64,000 nucleotides of DNA. It comes from Streptomyces albidoflavus. Lineage in GTDB: Bacteria > Actinomycetota > Actinomycetes > Streptomycetales > Streptomycetaceae. Positions within the stretch are counted from its first letter, which is position 1. Every line of letters starts with the position of its first letter. The DNA is taken from contig NZ_JOII01000005.1 in NCBI RefSeq assembly GCF_000719955.1, positions 1 to 64,000 on the forward strand, given 5' to 3'. A model generated the notes under the pieces. The model saw only the letters and a program-made list of their open reading frames with translations. It had not been told where the DNA came from and ran no database searches. Both the position numbers and the translations under genes were made by a program. Of this stretch, positions 48,279 to 55,623 are shown one piece after another.

Positions 48279-48363
48279 CCCCGGGGCCGGGGCGCGAAGC
48301 CGCCCCCTGCCCCGGAACGCGCCCGCCCCCACCACCCCGGGGACGGGCGCGGTCGTCTCCGGG

Positions 48364-48409
48364 GACGACGGAAGCCCGGCCGGAACACTCCGGCCGGACT
48401 TCCGTCGTC
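48364..48409. terminator. Bidirectional terminator
   Basis: Long arms of about 20 bp (GACGACGGAAGCCCGGCCGGA with one mismatch) around ACAC between the convergent dasD and nagB genes. Confidence 0.82.
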
Positions 48410-48424
48410 CTCCATGTCCGTCCC

Positions 48425-49207
48425 CTAGATCCCCTGCCACTTCGGCTTGGCGGCGTAGGTGTCGCGGAAGTACGGGGCGAGCCGCAGCTTGGAGGCGGCG
48501 GCCTCGTCCACCACCACGGTCGCGTGCGGGTGGAGCTGGAGCGCGGAGGCGGGCACCACCGAGGCGACCGGGCCCTCCACGGTGTCGGCCACGGCCTGCG
48601 CCTTGCCCTCGCCGGTGGCCAGCAGCACCAGGTGGCGGGCGTCCAGGATGGTGCCGATGCCCTGGGTGATGACGTGGTGGGGGACCTCGTCCAGGCTGTC
48701 GAAGAACCGGGCGTTGTCCCGCCGGGTCTGCTCGGTCAGCGTCTTGATCCGGGTGCGCGAGGCGAGCGAGGAGCACGGCTCGTTGAACCCGATGTGCCCG
48801 TCGGTACCGATCCCCAGCAACTGGAGGTCCACGCCCCCGGCCACCCCGAGCGCCGCGTCGTACGCCTCGCAGGCGGCCTGGACGTCCTCGGCGGAGCCGT
48901 CGGGCCCCATGAAGGACGAGGCCGGCAGCCCGAGCGGCTCGACGACCTCACGCAGCACCACCGAGCGGTACGACTCCGGGTGCCCGGGCGGCAGCCCCAC
49001 GTACTCGTCGAGCTGGCAGATCCGGGCCCGCGAGGCGTCCACGGCACCGTCGGCGACCTTGGCCGCCAGCGCCTGGTAGACGGGCAGCGGGGTCGAGCCC
49101 GTGGCCACCCCGAGCAGGGCGTCGGGCTTGCGCCGCAGCAGGGCGGCGATGGCGTCGGCGATCAGCTCGCCGCCCGTCCTGGCGTCCGGAACGATGACAA
49201 CTTCCAC
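48425..49207 (-). CDS. nagB: Glucosamine-6-phosphate deaminase NagB
   Basis: A 260-residue NagB that converts glucosamine-6-phosphate, the DasR ligand, to fructose-6-phosphate and ammonia. Motifs: LGVATGSTPLPVYQAL, QLDEYVGLPPGHPES with the catalytic Asp, and LGIGTDGHIGFNEP. GTG 49207. A dre site 29 nt upstream places it under DasR, closing the loop of the cluster. Confidence 0.95.
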   Translation of the reverse strand: MEVVIVPDARTGGELIADAIAALLRRKPDALLGVATGSTPLPVYQALAAKVADGAVDASRARICQLDEYVGLPPGHPESYRSVVLREVVEPLGLPASSFMGPDGSAEDVQAACEAYDAALGVAGGVDLQLLGIGTDGHIGFNEPCSSLASRTRIKTLTEQTRRDNARFFDSLDEVPHHVITQGIGTILDARHLVLLATGEGKAQAVADTVEGPVASVVPASALQLHPHATVVVDEAAASKLRLAPYFRDTYAAKPKWQGI

Positions 49208-49235
49208 GCGTGGCCTGCCGATCTGAGGTGGGACA

Positions 49236-49251
49236 GCTGGTATAGACCAAT
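49236..49251 (-). promoter_or_regulatory. DasR operator (dre) upstream of nagB
   Basis: GCTGGTATAGACCAAT matches 13 of 16 bases of the dre consensus and lies in the nagB leader or promoter. Confidence 0.8.
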
Positions 49252-49782
49252 CTAACAGAGGGCGGGATCTTTCCGGGGTCCGAATCGCACCCCGGTGGCG
49301 CCCCGGTACCGGGAGGGTGAACCGCCCCGCTCCCGGGTCCGTGTTGAAGAAAGAGACGGCAGAGTGTGGACGCGGGGCGCCTGCCGTGAACTACTGAACA
49401 AAACCTTCGCCGCACACATGGACAGCGGCGAATGGTCTAGTCCACAATGGCGACACAGAAGCCTCCGCCCTCCCCGCACAGGAGGGTGGACCGGGGACCC
49501 GGCACTCTCTGCCCTGACTGTTCCGGCTCCCCCAGACCGGCCCACGGGACCGCACACCCGACGGCCGGTGGTTGCTCCGGGCTGCGGTGCCGGGCGGGTT
49601 GAGGGTCCCACCCAGGCGCCGCGGCCCGCGGGTGTTTCGGGGGCAGCCCGCACCGGCCCAAATCTAGCCCGGCCGGCGTTTGAGGCCATCTTGAAGCGGT
49701 ACCCGGGCGGCCGCGCGCAGCCAGCCCCCGCCCGGCCCAGCCCCCGGGAAACCCCCGGCGCCAGCCGGGTACGCTCGCCGGT
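49252..49782. other. Intergenic region between nagB and the sensor kinase
   Basis: No gene is supported. At 49431-49446 there is a dre-like palindrome, AATGGTCTAGTCCACA (core TGGTCTAGNCCA). At 49665-49687 lies an inverted copy of the dispersed GGCCTCAAACGCCGGCCGGG repeat. A TACGCT hexamer at 49768-49773 is the likely -10 of the kinase gene. Confidence 0.5.
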
Positions 49783-51258
49783 GTGCCGTCCATGAACGAA
49801 CTCGTCCGCCAGCACACCGCTCTAGGTGACACCGACCTGGAGTGGCTGCACCTGCTGGTCTCGGAGTGGCAGCTGCTCTCCGACCTCTCCTTCGCCGACC
49901 TCATCCTGTGGGTCCCCACCCGGGACGGCACCCGCTACGTCTCGGTCGCCCAGATGCGCCCGAACACGGGCCCGACCTCGTACCAGAACGACATGGTCGG
50001 CCACCTGGTCCCGCGCGGCCGGCGCCCCATGCTCGACCTCGCCCTGGACGAGGGGCGCATCGTGCGCGAGGGCGACCCGGAGTGGCGCGAGGAGGTCCCG
50101 GTACGGGTCGAGTCCATCCCGGTCTGCCGGGAGGGGCGCATCCTCGGGGTCATCGCCCGCAACACCAACCTGCTGACCGTGCGCACCCCGAGCCGCCTGG
50201 AGCTGACCTACCTCCAGAGCGCCTCGGACCTGGCGCAGATGATCGCCGCCGGCAGCTTCCCCTTCGCCGACCAGCAGGGCGACACCGACGTCTCCCCGCG
50301 CGCCGGCGACGGCCTGATCCGCCTGGACGCCGACGGCATCGTCCAGTACGCCTCCCCGAATGCCCTCTCCGCGTACCACCGGCTCGGCCTCGCCGCCGAC
50401 CTGGTCGGGCACCACCTCGGCCAGACCACGACCGAACTGGCCCCGGCCCGGGGCGCGGTCGACGAGGCGATGGTGAAGCTGGCCAGCGGGTGGGCGCCGC
50501 GCGAGGCGGAGGTGGAGGGGAGCGACGGCGTCATCCAGCTCCGGGCCATCCCGCTGCGGCCCAAGGGCACCCACATCGGTTCGCTGGTCCTGCTCCGCGA
50601 CGTCACGGAACTGCGCCGCCGCGAACGCGAGTTGATGACCAAGGACGCCACCATCCGGGAGATCCACCACCGGGTGAAGAACAACCTCCAGACGGTGGCC
50701 GCCCTGCTCAGGCTCCAGGCCCGCCGGATCGACTCCGAGCGCGGGCGGGAGGCACTGGTGGAGGCGGTCCGCCGGGTCGGCTCGATCGCCATCGTCCACG
50801 AGACGCTCTCCCAGAACCTCGACGAGCGCGTGGAGTTCGACGAGATCGCCGACCGGGTCCTCGCGATGGTCGCCGAGATCTCGCCCGGCCGGGTCGAGGG
50901 CCGGCGCTCCGGCCGGTTCGGCATCCTCGACGCCGAGGTGGCCACCCCGCTCTCCATGGTCCTGACCGAAGTCCTCCAGAACGCCCTGGAACACGGCTTC
51001 CGCCCCGGCGACACCGGTGAGGTCGAGGTCTCGGCGGTGCGCGGCGGCACCCGTAAGGACGCCCGGCTGCTCATCACCGTGCAGGACAACGGGGTCGGCC
51101 TGCCCGAGGGGTTCGACGCGCACACCGCGGGCAATCTGGGGCTCCAGATCGTCCGGACCCTGGTGGAGGGGGAGTTGGGCGGGACGTTCGACATGAACAG
51201 CGCGCCCGAGGGCGGCACCCGCGTGCTGCTCGACATCCCGGTCCGCGGCGACCTCTGA
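49783..51258 (+). CDS. PdtaS-like sensor histidine kinase
   Basis: A 491-residue soluble kinase. A PdtaS-type GAF domain (about 5-150) and a PAS domain (about 175-275) precede the HisKA_2 segment with His295 (EIHHRVKNNLQTV). The HATPase domain follows (LTEVLQNALEHGF, VQDNGVGLPEG, GNLGLQIVRTLV). There is no membrane helix. Kinases of this type phosphorylate ANTAR-type RNA-binding regulators; no regulator gene is adjacent. The TACGCT -10 ends about 10 nt before GTG 49783, so the mRNA may be leaderless. Confidence 0.9.
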   Translation: MPSMNELVRQHTALGDTDLEWLHLLVSEWQLLSDLSFADLILWVPTRDGTRYVSVAQMRPNTGPTSYQNDMVGHLVPRGRRPMLDLALDEGRIVREGDPEWREEVPVRVESIPVCREGRILGVIARNTNLLTVRTPSRLELTYLQSASDLAQMIAAGSFPFADQQGDTDVSPRAGDGLIRLDADGIVQYASPNALSAYHRLGLAADLVGHHLGQTTTELAPARGAVDEAMVKLASGWAPREAEVEGSDGVIQLRAIPLRPKGTHIGSLVLLRDVTELRRRERELMTKDATIREIHHRVKNNLQTVAALLRLQARRIDSERGREALVEAVRRVGSIAIVHETLSQNLDERVEFDEIADRVLAMVAEISPGRVEGRRSGRFGILDAEVATPLSMVLTEVLQNALEHGFRPGDTGEVEVSAVRGGTRKDARLLITVQDNGVGLPEGFDAHTAGNLGLQIVRTLVEGELGGTFDMNSAPEGGTRVLLDIPVRGDL

Positions 51259-51348
51259 AAAACCCGGGGGCGCCCGCGGTGAGCCGGGGGCGCCCGAGGC
51301 ATTCAACAGGCGCGCGGCGCACGACCGTTGCGCGCCCGGGAATGCGCC

Positions 51349-51381
51349 GAGCCCCCGGACCCTGGTGGGGTCCGGGGGCTC
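51349..51381. terminator. Bidirectional terminator
   Basis: The 14-bp perfect arms GAGCCCCCGGACCC and GGGTCCGGGGGCTC close around TGGTG between the convergent kinase and wblE genes. Confidence 0.85.
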
Positions 51382-51478
51382 GTTTCAGTCTTCGAGCGCA
51401 TCCGGGGGTACTGCGCGCTGCGTTTCAAGGGCGGGGTGTGCGCACACGTCGTGCGCGCCGCCGGCCAGGCTCTGGGTG

Positions 51479-51736
51479 TCAGGCGCTCGCGTTGCGCGCC
51501 CGGTTGCGGGCGGCGCGGCGCTTCATTGCGCGGCGCTCGTCCTCGCTGAGGCCACCCCAGACGCCGGAGTCCTGACCGGACTCGAGCGCCCACTGCAGGC
51601 ACTGCTCAGCAACGGGGCAGCGACGGCAGACGGCCTTGGCTTCCTCGATCTGCAGCAGCGCAGGACCGGTGTTGCCGATGGGGAAGAAGAGCTCGGGGTC
51701 TTCCTCGCGGCAAACGGCGTTGTGACGCCAGTCCAT
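51479..51736 (-). CDS. wblE: WhiB-family iron-sulfur regulator WblE
   Basis: An 85-residue Wbl protein. Cluster ligands are Cys9, Cys37, Cys40 and Cys46 (CxxCx5C), followed by the GVWGG turn at 58-62 and a basic DNA-binding tail (MKRRAARNRARN). It binds a 4Fe-4S cluster and probably region 4 of the principal sigma factor. The short form, position after a PdtaS-like kinase and before a lipid kinase gene match S. coelicolor wblE (SCO5240). Confidence 0.93.
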   Translation of the reverse strand: MDWRHNAVCREEDPELFFPIGNTGPALLQIEEAKAVCRRCPVAEQCLQWALESGQDSGVWGGLSEDERRAMKRRAARNRARNASA

Positions 51737-52054
51737 GGCTGCTACCTCTCCGTGGTGTTACATGCAAGTTGCTTGTGAATGTGAACGCTTTCACGAATCC
51801 CTCAACAAGTGAAGGGCCGACGACCAGATGGACTGGTGTGGTCCAGACTTTGAGGAGGGGTTCTGGCTCTCAGCGGAGGCCGGTGTTGCGGGCCGTCCCG
51901 AGCGCCATGTAGAGATTCCCAAACCTCGGCAGCGGATACAACCCCTTCCGGAAACTTTTTTCGGATTCCTCGGTGTCGGCTAGGTCACAGCCGTACTTCT
52001 ATGGGGTGGACCCTGGCCTAAACGTTCGAGTGAAAGGACTTTTGCCCTTTCCGC
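51737..52054. other. Promoter region of wblE and tail of the lipid kinase
   Basis: No gene is supported. An inverted repeat, GTGAACGCTTTCAC, lies at 51781-51794, 45 nt before wblE. A dre-like ACTGGTGTGGTCCAGA is at 51832-51847. A hairpin at about 52029-52057 (GAGTGAAAGG with CCTTTCCGCTC) may end the lipid-kinase mRNA. Confidence 0.45.
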
Positions 52055-53023
52055 TCACACAATCACACGCAGTGCACGGCGAACGCCTGCGAACGTCACG
52101 CTGGTACGCAGTCCTAGGTGGTCGCCGTCCATCTGGAAGGGCAGCGGAGCCTTCGAATGCAAGGTGAACTCGGTCAGGTCATGCCGTGACAGGGCGTGAC
52201 GACCGCGAGGTCCGCGTTCGGGGCTCGATGCCAGCAATTGTGTGCCGTAGCGGGCCACCGCCATGGTGGAGAGCCTGCTCAGGCCGAAGATGTCCAAACC
52301 CGTGTCGAAGGAGGCGCGGGGCGAGGCGTATATCGGGCGGTTGCCCAGGTAGGTCCAGGGCGCGGTGTTGCAGACCACCGAGAGGACCAGGTCGTCGACG
52401 GGTTCCTGGCCCGGCTGCTCCAGGGTGATCAGGCCGTGCCGGCGGTGCGGCTCGCCGACGAACTGGCGCAGCACCTGGCGGACGTAGAGCGGGTGGGTGG
52501 AGCGGCGGCCGCGTTCGCGGTGCTGTTCGACCCGGCCGATCACCCCGGCGTCGAAGCCGAGTCCTGCGGTGAAGGTGAACCAGCGGCCCGGGACCGCCTC
52601 GTCCTCCGAACCGGGGGTGCCGCTCGCCAGGCCCAGGCTGACCGTGCGCTGGCTGCCGGTGCGCAGGGCGTCCAGCAGGGCGCCGGTCGCCTCCACCGGG
52701 TCGTTGGGCAGGCCGAGCGCGCGGGCGAAGACGTTGGTCGAACCGCCGGGGACGACGGCGAGGCCGGGCAGCCGGTCGGGGTCGGGGCCGTCGTGCAGAA
52801 GGCCGTTGACCACCTCGTTGACGGTGCCGTCGCCGCCGAGGGCGACCACCATGTCGACATCGGAGCTGGCCGCCGCGAGCCGTCCGATGTCCCGGGCGTG
52901 GCCGCGGTACTCGGTCGTCACCGCCTCCAGCTTGACCTCGCTGGCCAGCGCGTGGATCAGTACGTCCCGCGTACGGGCACTTGTGGTGGTTGCTGCCGGA
53001 TTGACCACGAGGAGTGCGCGCAT
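52055..53023 (-). CDS. Diacylglycerol/lipid kinase family protein
   Basis: A 322-residue kinase with the DAGK catalytic domain. The nucleotide motif is ALGGDGTVNEVVNG (GGDGT at 63-67), then VPGGSTNVFARALGLP, which is typical of bacterial DgkB/YegS-type lipid kinases. It probably recycles diacylglycerol to phosphatidic acid at the membrane. It has no membrane helix of its own. It lies next to wblE in S. coelicolor as well. Confidence 0.88.
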   Translation of the reverse strand: MRALLVVNPAATTTSARTRDVLIHALASEVKLEAVTTEYRGHARDIGRLAAASSDVDMVVALGGDGTVNEVVNGLLHDGPDPDRLPGLAVVPGGSTNVFARALGLPNDPVEATGALLDALRTGSQRTVSLGLASGTPGSEDEAVPGRWFTFTAGLGFDAGVIGRVEQHRERGRRSTHPLYVRQVLRQFVGEPHRRHGLITLEQPGQEPVDDLVLSVVCNTAPWTYLGNRPIYASPRASFDTGLDIFGLSRLSTMAVARYGTQLLASSPERGPRGRHALSRHDLTEFTLHSKAPLPFQMDGDHLGLRTSVTFAGVRRALRVIV

Positions 53024-53123
53024 GCGTTGCAGCGTACCCAGCCACGGGCGCCCGGCTCACCCCGGTACGTCTCCGCGGGCCCCGGGGAGACGTCCGCCGG
53101 CCGGGCGGCGCTACCCTGCTGGG

Positions 53124-53549
53124 GTGAGTACTGAGCAGACCCCCACCGACCCGGGCCCGAGGCCCACCCGGCTCACCGTGGTCGCCGCCCTCGCGGCGGT
53201 GGAGGGTCTGGCGCTGGTCGTCGTCGGCCTCGTCCTCGCCGTCCGGGCCCTGCTCGGCGACGGGGAGCTGCGGTCGGCCCTGACCGGCGGCCTCACCCTG
53301 GTGGCGCTCGGCGTCATCCCGCTGGCCGCCGCCCGCGGGCTGCTGGCCCGCCGCAGCTGGAGCCGCGGGCCCGCCATCATCACGCAGATCCTGGCGCTGC
53401 CGGTGGCCTGGCAGTTCCTCCAGGCCGACAGCGTCCTCATCCCCGGCGGCGTCGTGCTCGCCGTGGTCGCGATCAGCGCGCTGGTGATGCTGGTCAACCC
53501 GGCGACCACCATCGACCTCGGCATCCGGCCGCCCGGCGCCGAGCGCTGA
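53124..53549 (+). CDS. Four-helix integral membrane protein
   Basis: A 141-residue protein with four hydrophobic helices (for example VVAALAAVEGLALVVVGLVL and PGGVVLAVVAISALVMLVNP). It is common in actinobacteria and of unknown function. A TACCCT -10-like hexamer ends 7 nt before GTG 53124, so the transcript is probably leaderless. It converges with sigH. Confidence 0.75.
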   Translation: MSTEQTPTDPGPRPTRLTVVAALAAVEGLALVVVGLVLAVRALLGDGELRSALTGGLTLVALGVIPLAAARGLLARRSWSRGPAIITQILALPVAWQFLQADSVLIPGGVVLAVVAISALVMLVNPATTIDLGIRPPGAER

Positions 53550-53558
53550 CCGGGCCGG

Positions 53559-54656
53559 CTACTCCTCGACCAGGAGCTTCTCGCGCAGTTGCGCGAGCGT
53601 CCTGGCCAGCAGCCGGGAGACGTGCATCTGCGAGATGCCGACCTCCTGGGCGATCTGCGACTGGGTCATGTTGCCGAAGAAGCGGAGCAGCAGGATGCGC
53701 TTCTCGCGCGGCGGGAGATCCTCCAGCAGCGGCTTGAGCGACTCCCGGTACTCCACGCCCTCCAGCGCCTCGTCCTCCGAGCCGAGCGTGTCGGCGACGG
53801 CCGGGGACTCGTCGTCGGTGTCGGGGACGTCCAGGGAGAGCGTCGAGTAGGCGTTGGCCGACTCCAGGCCCTCCAGCACCTCCTCCTCGGAGATGCCCAG
53901 CTTCTCGGCCAGTTCGTGCACGGTCGGCGAGCGCCCGTGCCGCTGGGAGAGCTCGGCGGTGGCCGAGGTGAGCGAGAGCCGCAGCTCCTGGAGGCGGCGC
54001 GGCACCCGCACCGCCCACCCCTTGTCGCGGAAGTGCCGCTTGATCTCGCCGACCACCGTCGGCGTGGCGTAGGTGGAGAACTCCACGCCGCGCTCCGGGT
54101 CGAAGCGGTCGACCGACTTGATCAGGCCGATGGTCGCCACCTGGGTCAGGTCGTCGAGCGGCTCGCCGCGGTTGCGGAAGCGGCGGGCCAGGTGCTCGAC
54201 CAGCGGCAGGTGCATCCGGACCAGCCGGTTGCGCAGCTCCGCGTATTCGGGGCCGCCGGCCGGCAGGGTGCGCAGCTCGATGAAGAGGGCGCGGGCGCCG
54301 CTGCGGTCGTGCGGGTCGGGGCGGTCCACGGGGGCGCCCGCCGGGGGCGCCTGGTCCTTCTGGTGCTCCGGCTGCTCGTCCTGCCCGCCCGGCTTCTCGT
54401 CCTGGTGCTTGTCCTCGGTCATTGGTCCCGCCTGCTCCGCGACATCCCAGGGGCCGTGCGCAGCCCGTCCGTCCTTCCCGCCCGGGGCGCGGGACGGTGG
54501 CCGCTCCACGCCCTCGGGGTGCTGCCGGGCCTGCTGCTGCCCCGGGAGGTTCCCCGGGGCGGCGGCAGGACCGGCGGCCGGTCGGTCCCCGCCGCCGGTC
54601 GCGGGGGGACTCCAGGTGCTGTGCGTCTCCTCAGGCACCGGTTCCCCGTCCCTCAC
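53559..54656 (-). CDS. sigH: SigB/SigF-family stress sigma factor SigH
   Basis: A 365-residue SigB/F/G-type sigma factor from GTG 54656, whose codon overlaps the stop of the anti-sigma gene (GTGA). ATG 54422 inside the frame gives a 287-residue form. Regions 2 (MHLPLVEHLARRFRNRGEPLDDLTQVATIGLIKSVDRFD in pieces), 3 (PTVHELAEKLGISEEEV) and 4 (LPPREKRILLLRFFGNMTQSQIAQEVGISQMHVSRLLA) are complete. S. coelicolor sigH also makes several isoforms. The extra 78 residues are Pro/Gly/Gln-rich. It is expected in osmotic stress and aerial growth. Confidence 0.88.
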   Translation of the reverse strand: MRDGEPVPEETHSTWSPPATGGGDRPAAGPAAAPGNLPGQQQARQHPEGVERPPSRAPGGKDGRAAHGPWDVAEQAGPMTEDKHQDEKPGGQDEQPEHQKDQAPPAGAPVDRPDPHDRSGARALFIELRTLPAGGPEYAELRNRLVRMHLPLVEHLARRFRNRGEPLDDLTQVATIGLIKSVDRFDPERGVEFSTYATPTVVGEIKRHFRDKGWAVRVPRRLQELRLSLTSATAELSQRHGRSPTVHELAEKLGISEEEVLEGLESANAYSTLSLDVPDTDDESPAVADTLGSEDEALEGVEYRESLKPLLEDLPPREKRILLLRFFGNMTQSQIAQEVGISQMHVSRLLARTLAQLREKLLVEE

Positions 54657-55066
54657 GCCGGACCGGGGCCCGCGCCGCGTTGCTTGTGCAGGCTGATCGA
54701 GACGGTGTTGTCCTCGGCGACCGAGGAGTCGACCTTGCCCGCGAGCGCGGAGAGCACCGTCCAGGCGAACGTGTCCCGCTCGGGGGCCTTGCCGTCGGTG
54801 GTGGGTGCCGACACCGTCACCTCCAGTGAGTCGTCGATCAGCCGGAAGACGCAGCCGAGGACTGAGCCCGGCACGGCCTGCTGGAGCAGAATCGCGCACG
54901 CCTCGTCCACGGCGATGCGCAGGTCCTCGATCTCGTCGAGGGTGAAGTCCAAACGCGCCGCGAGGCCGGCCGTGGCCGTCCGCAGCACCGACAGGTAGGC
55001 ACCCGCTGCCGGCAGCCGGACTTCCACGAAGTCCTGGGTCCCGGGCTCGCCTGCGATAGGGGACAC
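54653..55066 (-). CDS. Anti-sigma factor (RsbW-type ATPase, UshX/RshA-like)
   Basis: A 137-residue serine-kinase-like anti-sigma factor. The HATPase motifs are FTLDEIEDLRIAVDEACAILL (N box) and the Gly-poor C-terminal SVAEDNTVSISLHK. It binds and silences SigH. GTG 55066 is chosen because GGAGG lies 5 nt upstream; TTG 55078 is an alternative. It is the first gene of a two-gene operon with sigH, as for ushX/prsH-sigH in S. coelicolor. Confidence 0.85.
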   Translation of the reverse strand: MSPIAGEPGTQDFVEVRLPAAGAYLSVLRTATAGLAARLDFTLDEIEDLRIAVDEACAILLQQAVPGSVLGCVFRLIDDSLEVTVSAPTTDGKAPERDTFAWTVLSALAGKVDSSVAEDNTVSISLHKQRGAGPGPA

Positions 55067-55191
55067 CCTCACCTCCAAGGTGGTACAAGCACTTTCGGGG
55101 CTCCGGGGAGGAGTCCCCGGGACGCGCCACGTTCCAGCCGTGACGCTACCGCGCCGCTGAGGTCCGTGTCCCAGGACCCCCGCCCCTGTGC

Positions 55192-55206
55192 CTCACTCAT
55201 AGTAAG
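55192..55206. promoter_or_regulatory. BldD-box-like operator upstream of the anti-sigma/sigH operon
   Basis: CTCACTCATAGTAAG fits the palindromic BldD consensus nTnACnCWGnGTnAn at all fixed bases but one. It lies in an AT-rich spot 126 nt upstream of the operon start. BldD is reported to repress a sigH promoter in S. coelicolor. Confidence 0.6.
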
Positions 55207-55284
55207 CATACTTATACGCAGGGTGGCTAGGGGTCTGCGGAGCTCAATTGGAAAGTCCGGGCGCCGGGTTGACGTACCCAGCGC

Positions 55285-55545
55285 TCAGACGATCGAACCG
55301 TCCGCGTAGCACCAGCGCCACGACTCGCCCGGCTCCGCGCTGCGCATCACCGGGTGGCCGCTCTCGCGGAAGTGGGCCGTCGCGTGCCGGTACGGCGAGG
55401 AGTCGCAGCACGCCACATGGCCGCAGTACAGGCACTTCCGCAGCTGGACCGGGTTGCTCCCGACCTCCAGGCACTCCAGGCAGGTGTCCGCCGACGGGGC
55501 GGGCTCGGGGTGCGGCAACTCGGTGACATGGGTGCATTTGTTCAT
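55285..55545 (-). CDS. UBP-type zinc-finger protein
   Basis: An 86-residue protein made of one zf-UBP domain. Zinc ligands are seen as CTH, CLECLEVGS, KCLYCGHVACCDSS and the HATAHFRESGHPV histidines, then WCYAD. In eukaryotes the fold binds the ubiquitin C-terminus; in bacteria the partner is unknown. The small domain is often next to or fused to antiporters; here an antiporter gene is divergent, with starts 79 bp apart. Confidence 0.85.
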   Translation of the reverse strand: MNKCTHVTELPHPEPAPSADTCLECLEVGSNPVQLRKCLYCGHVACCDSSPYRHATAHFRESGHPVMRSAEPGESWRWCYADGSIV

Positions 55546-55623
55546 GATGGGCAGGTTAACGCGGCCTCTGTGACTCCTGTCATGGTCTGCCGCCCGGCGC
55601 CGGGAAGGACGGGACCACCCGCC

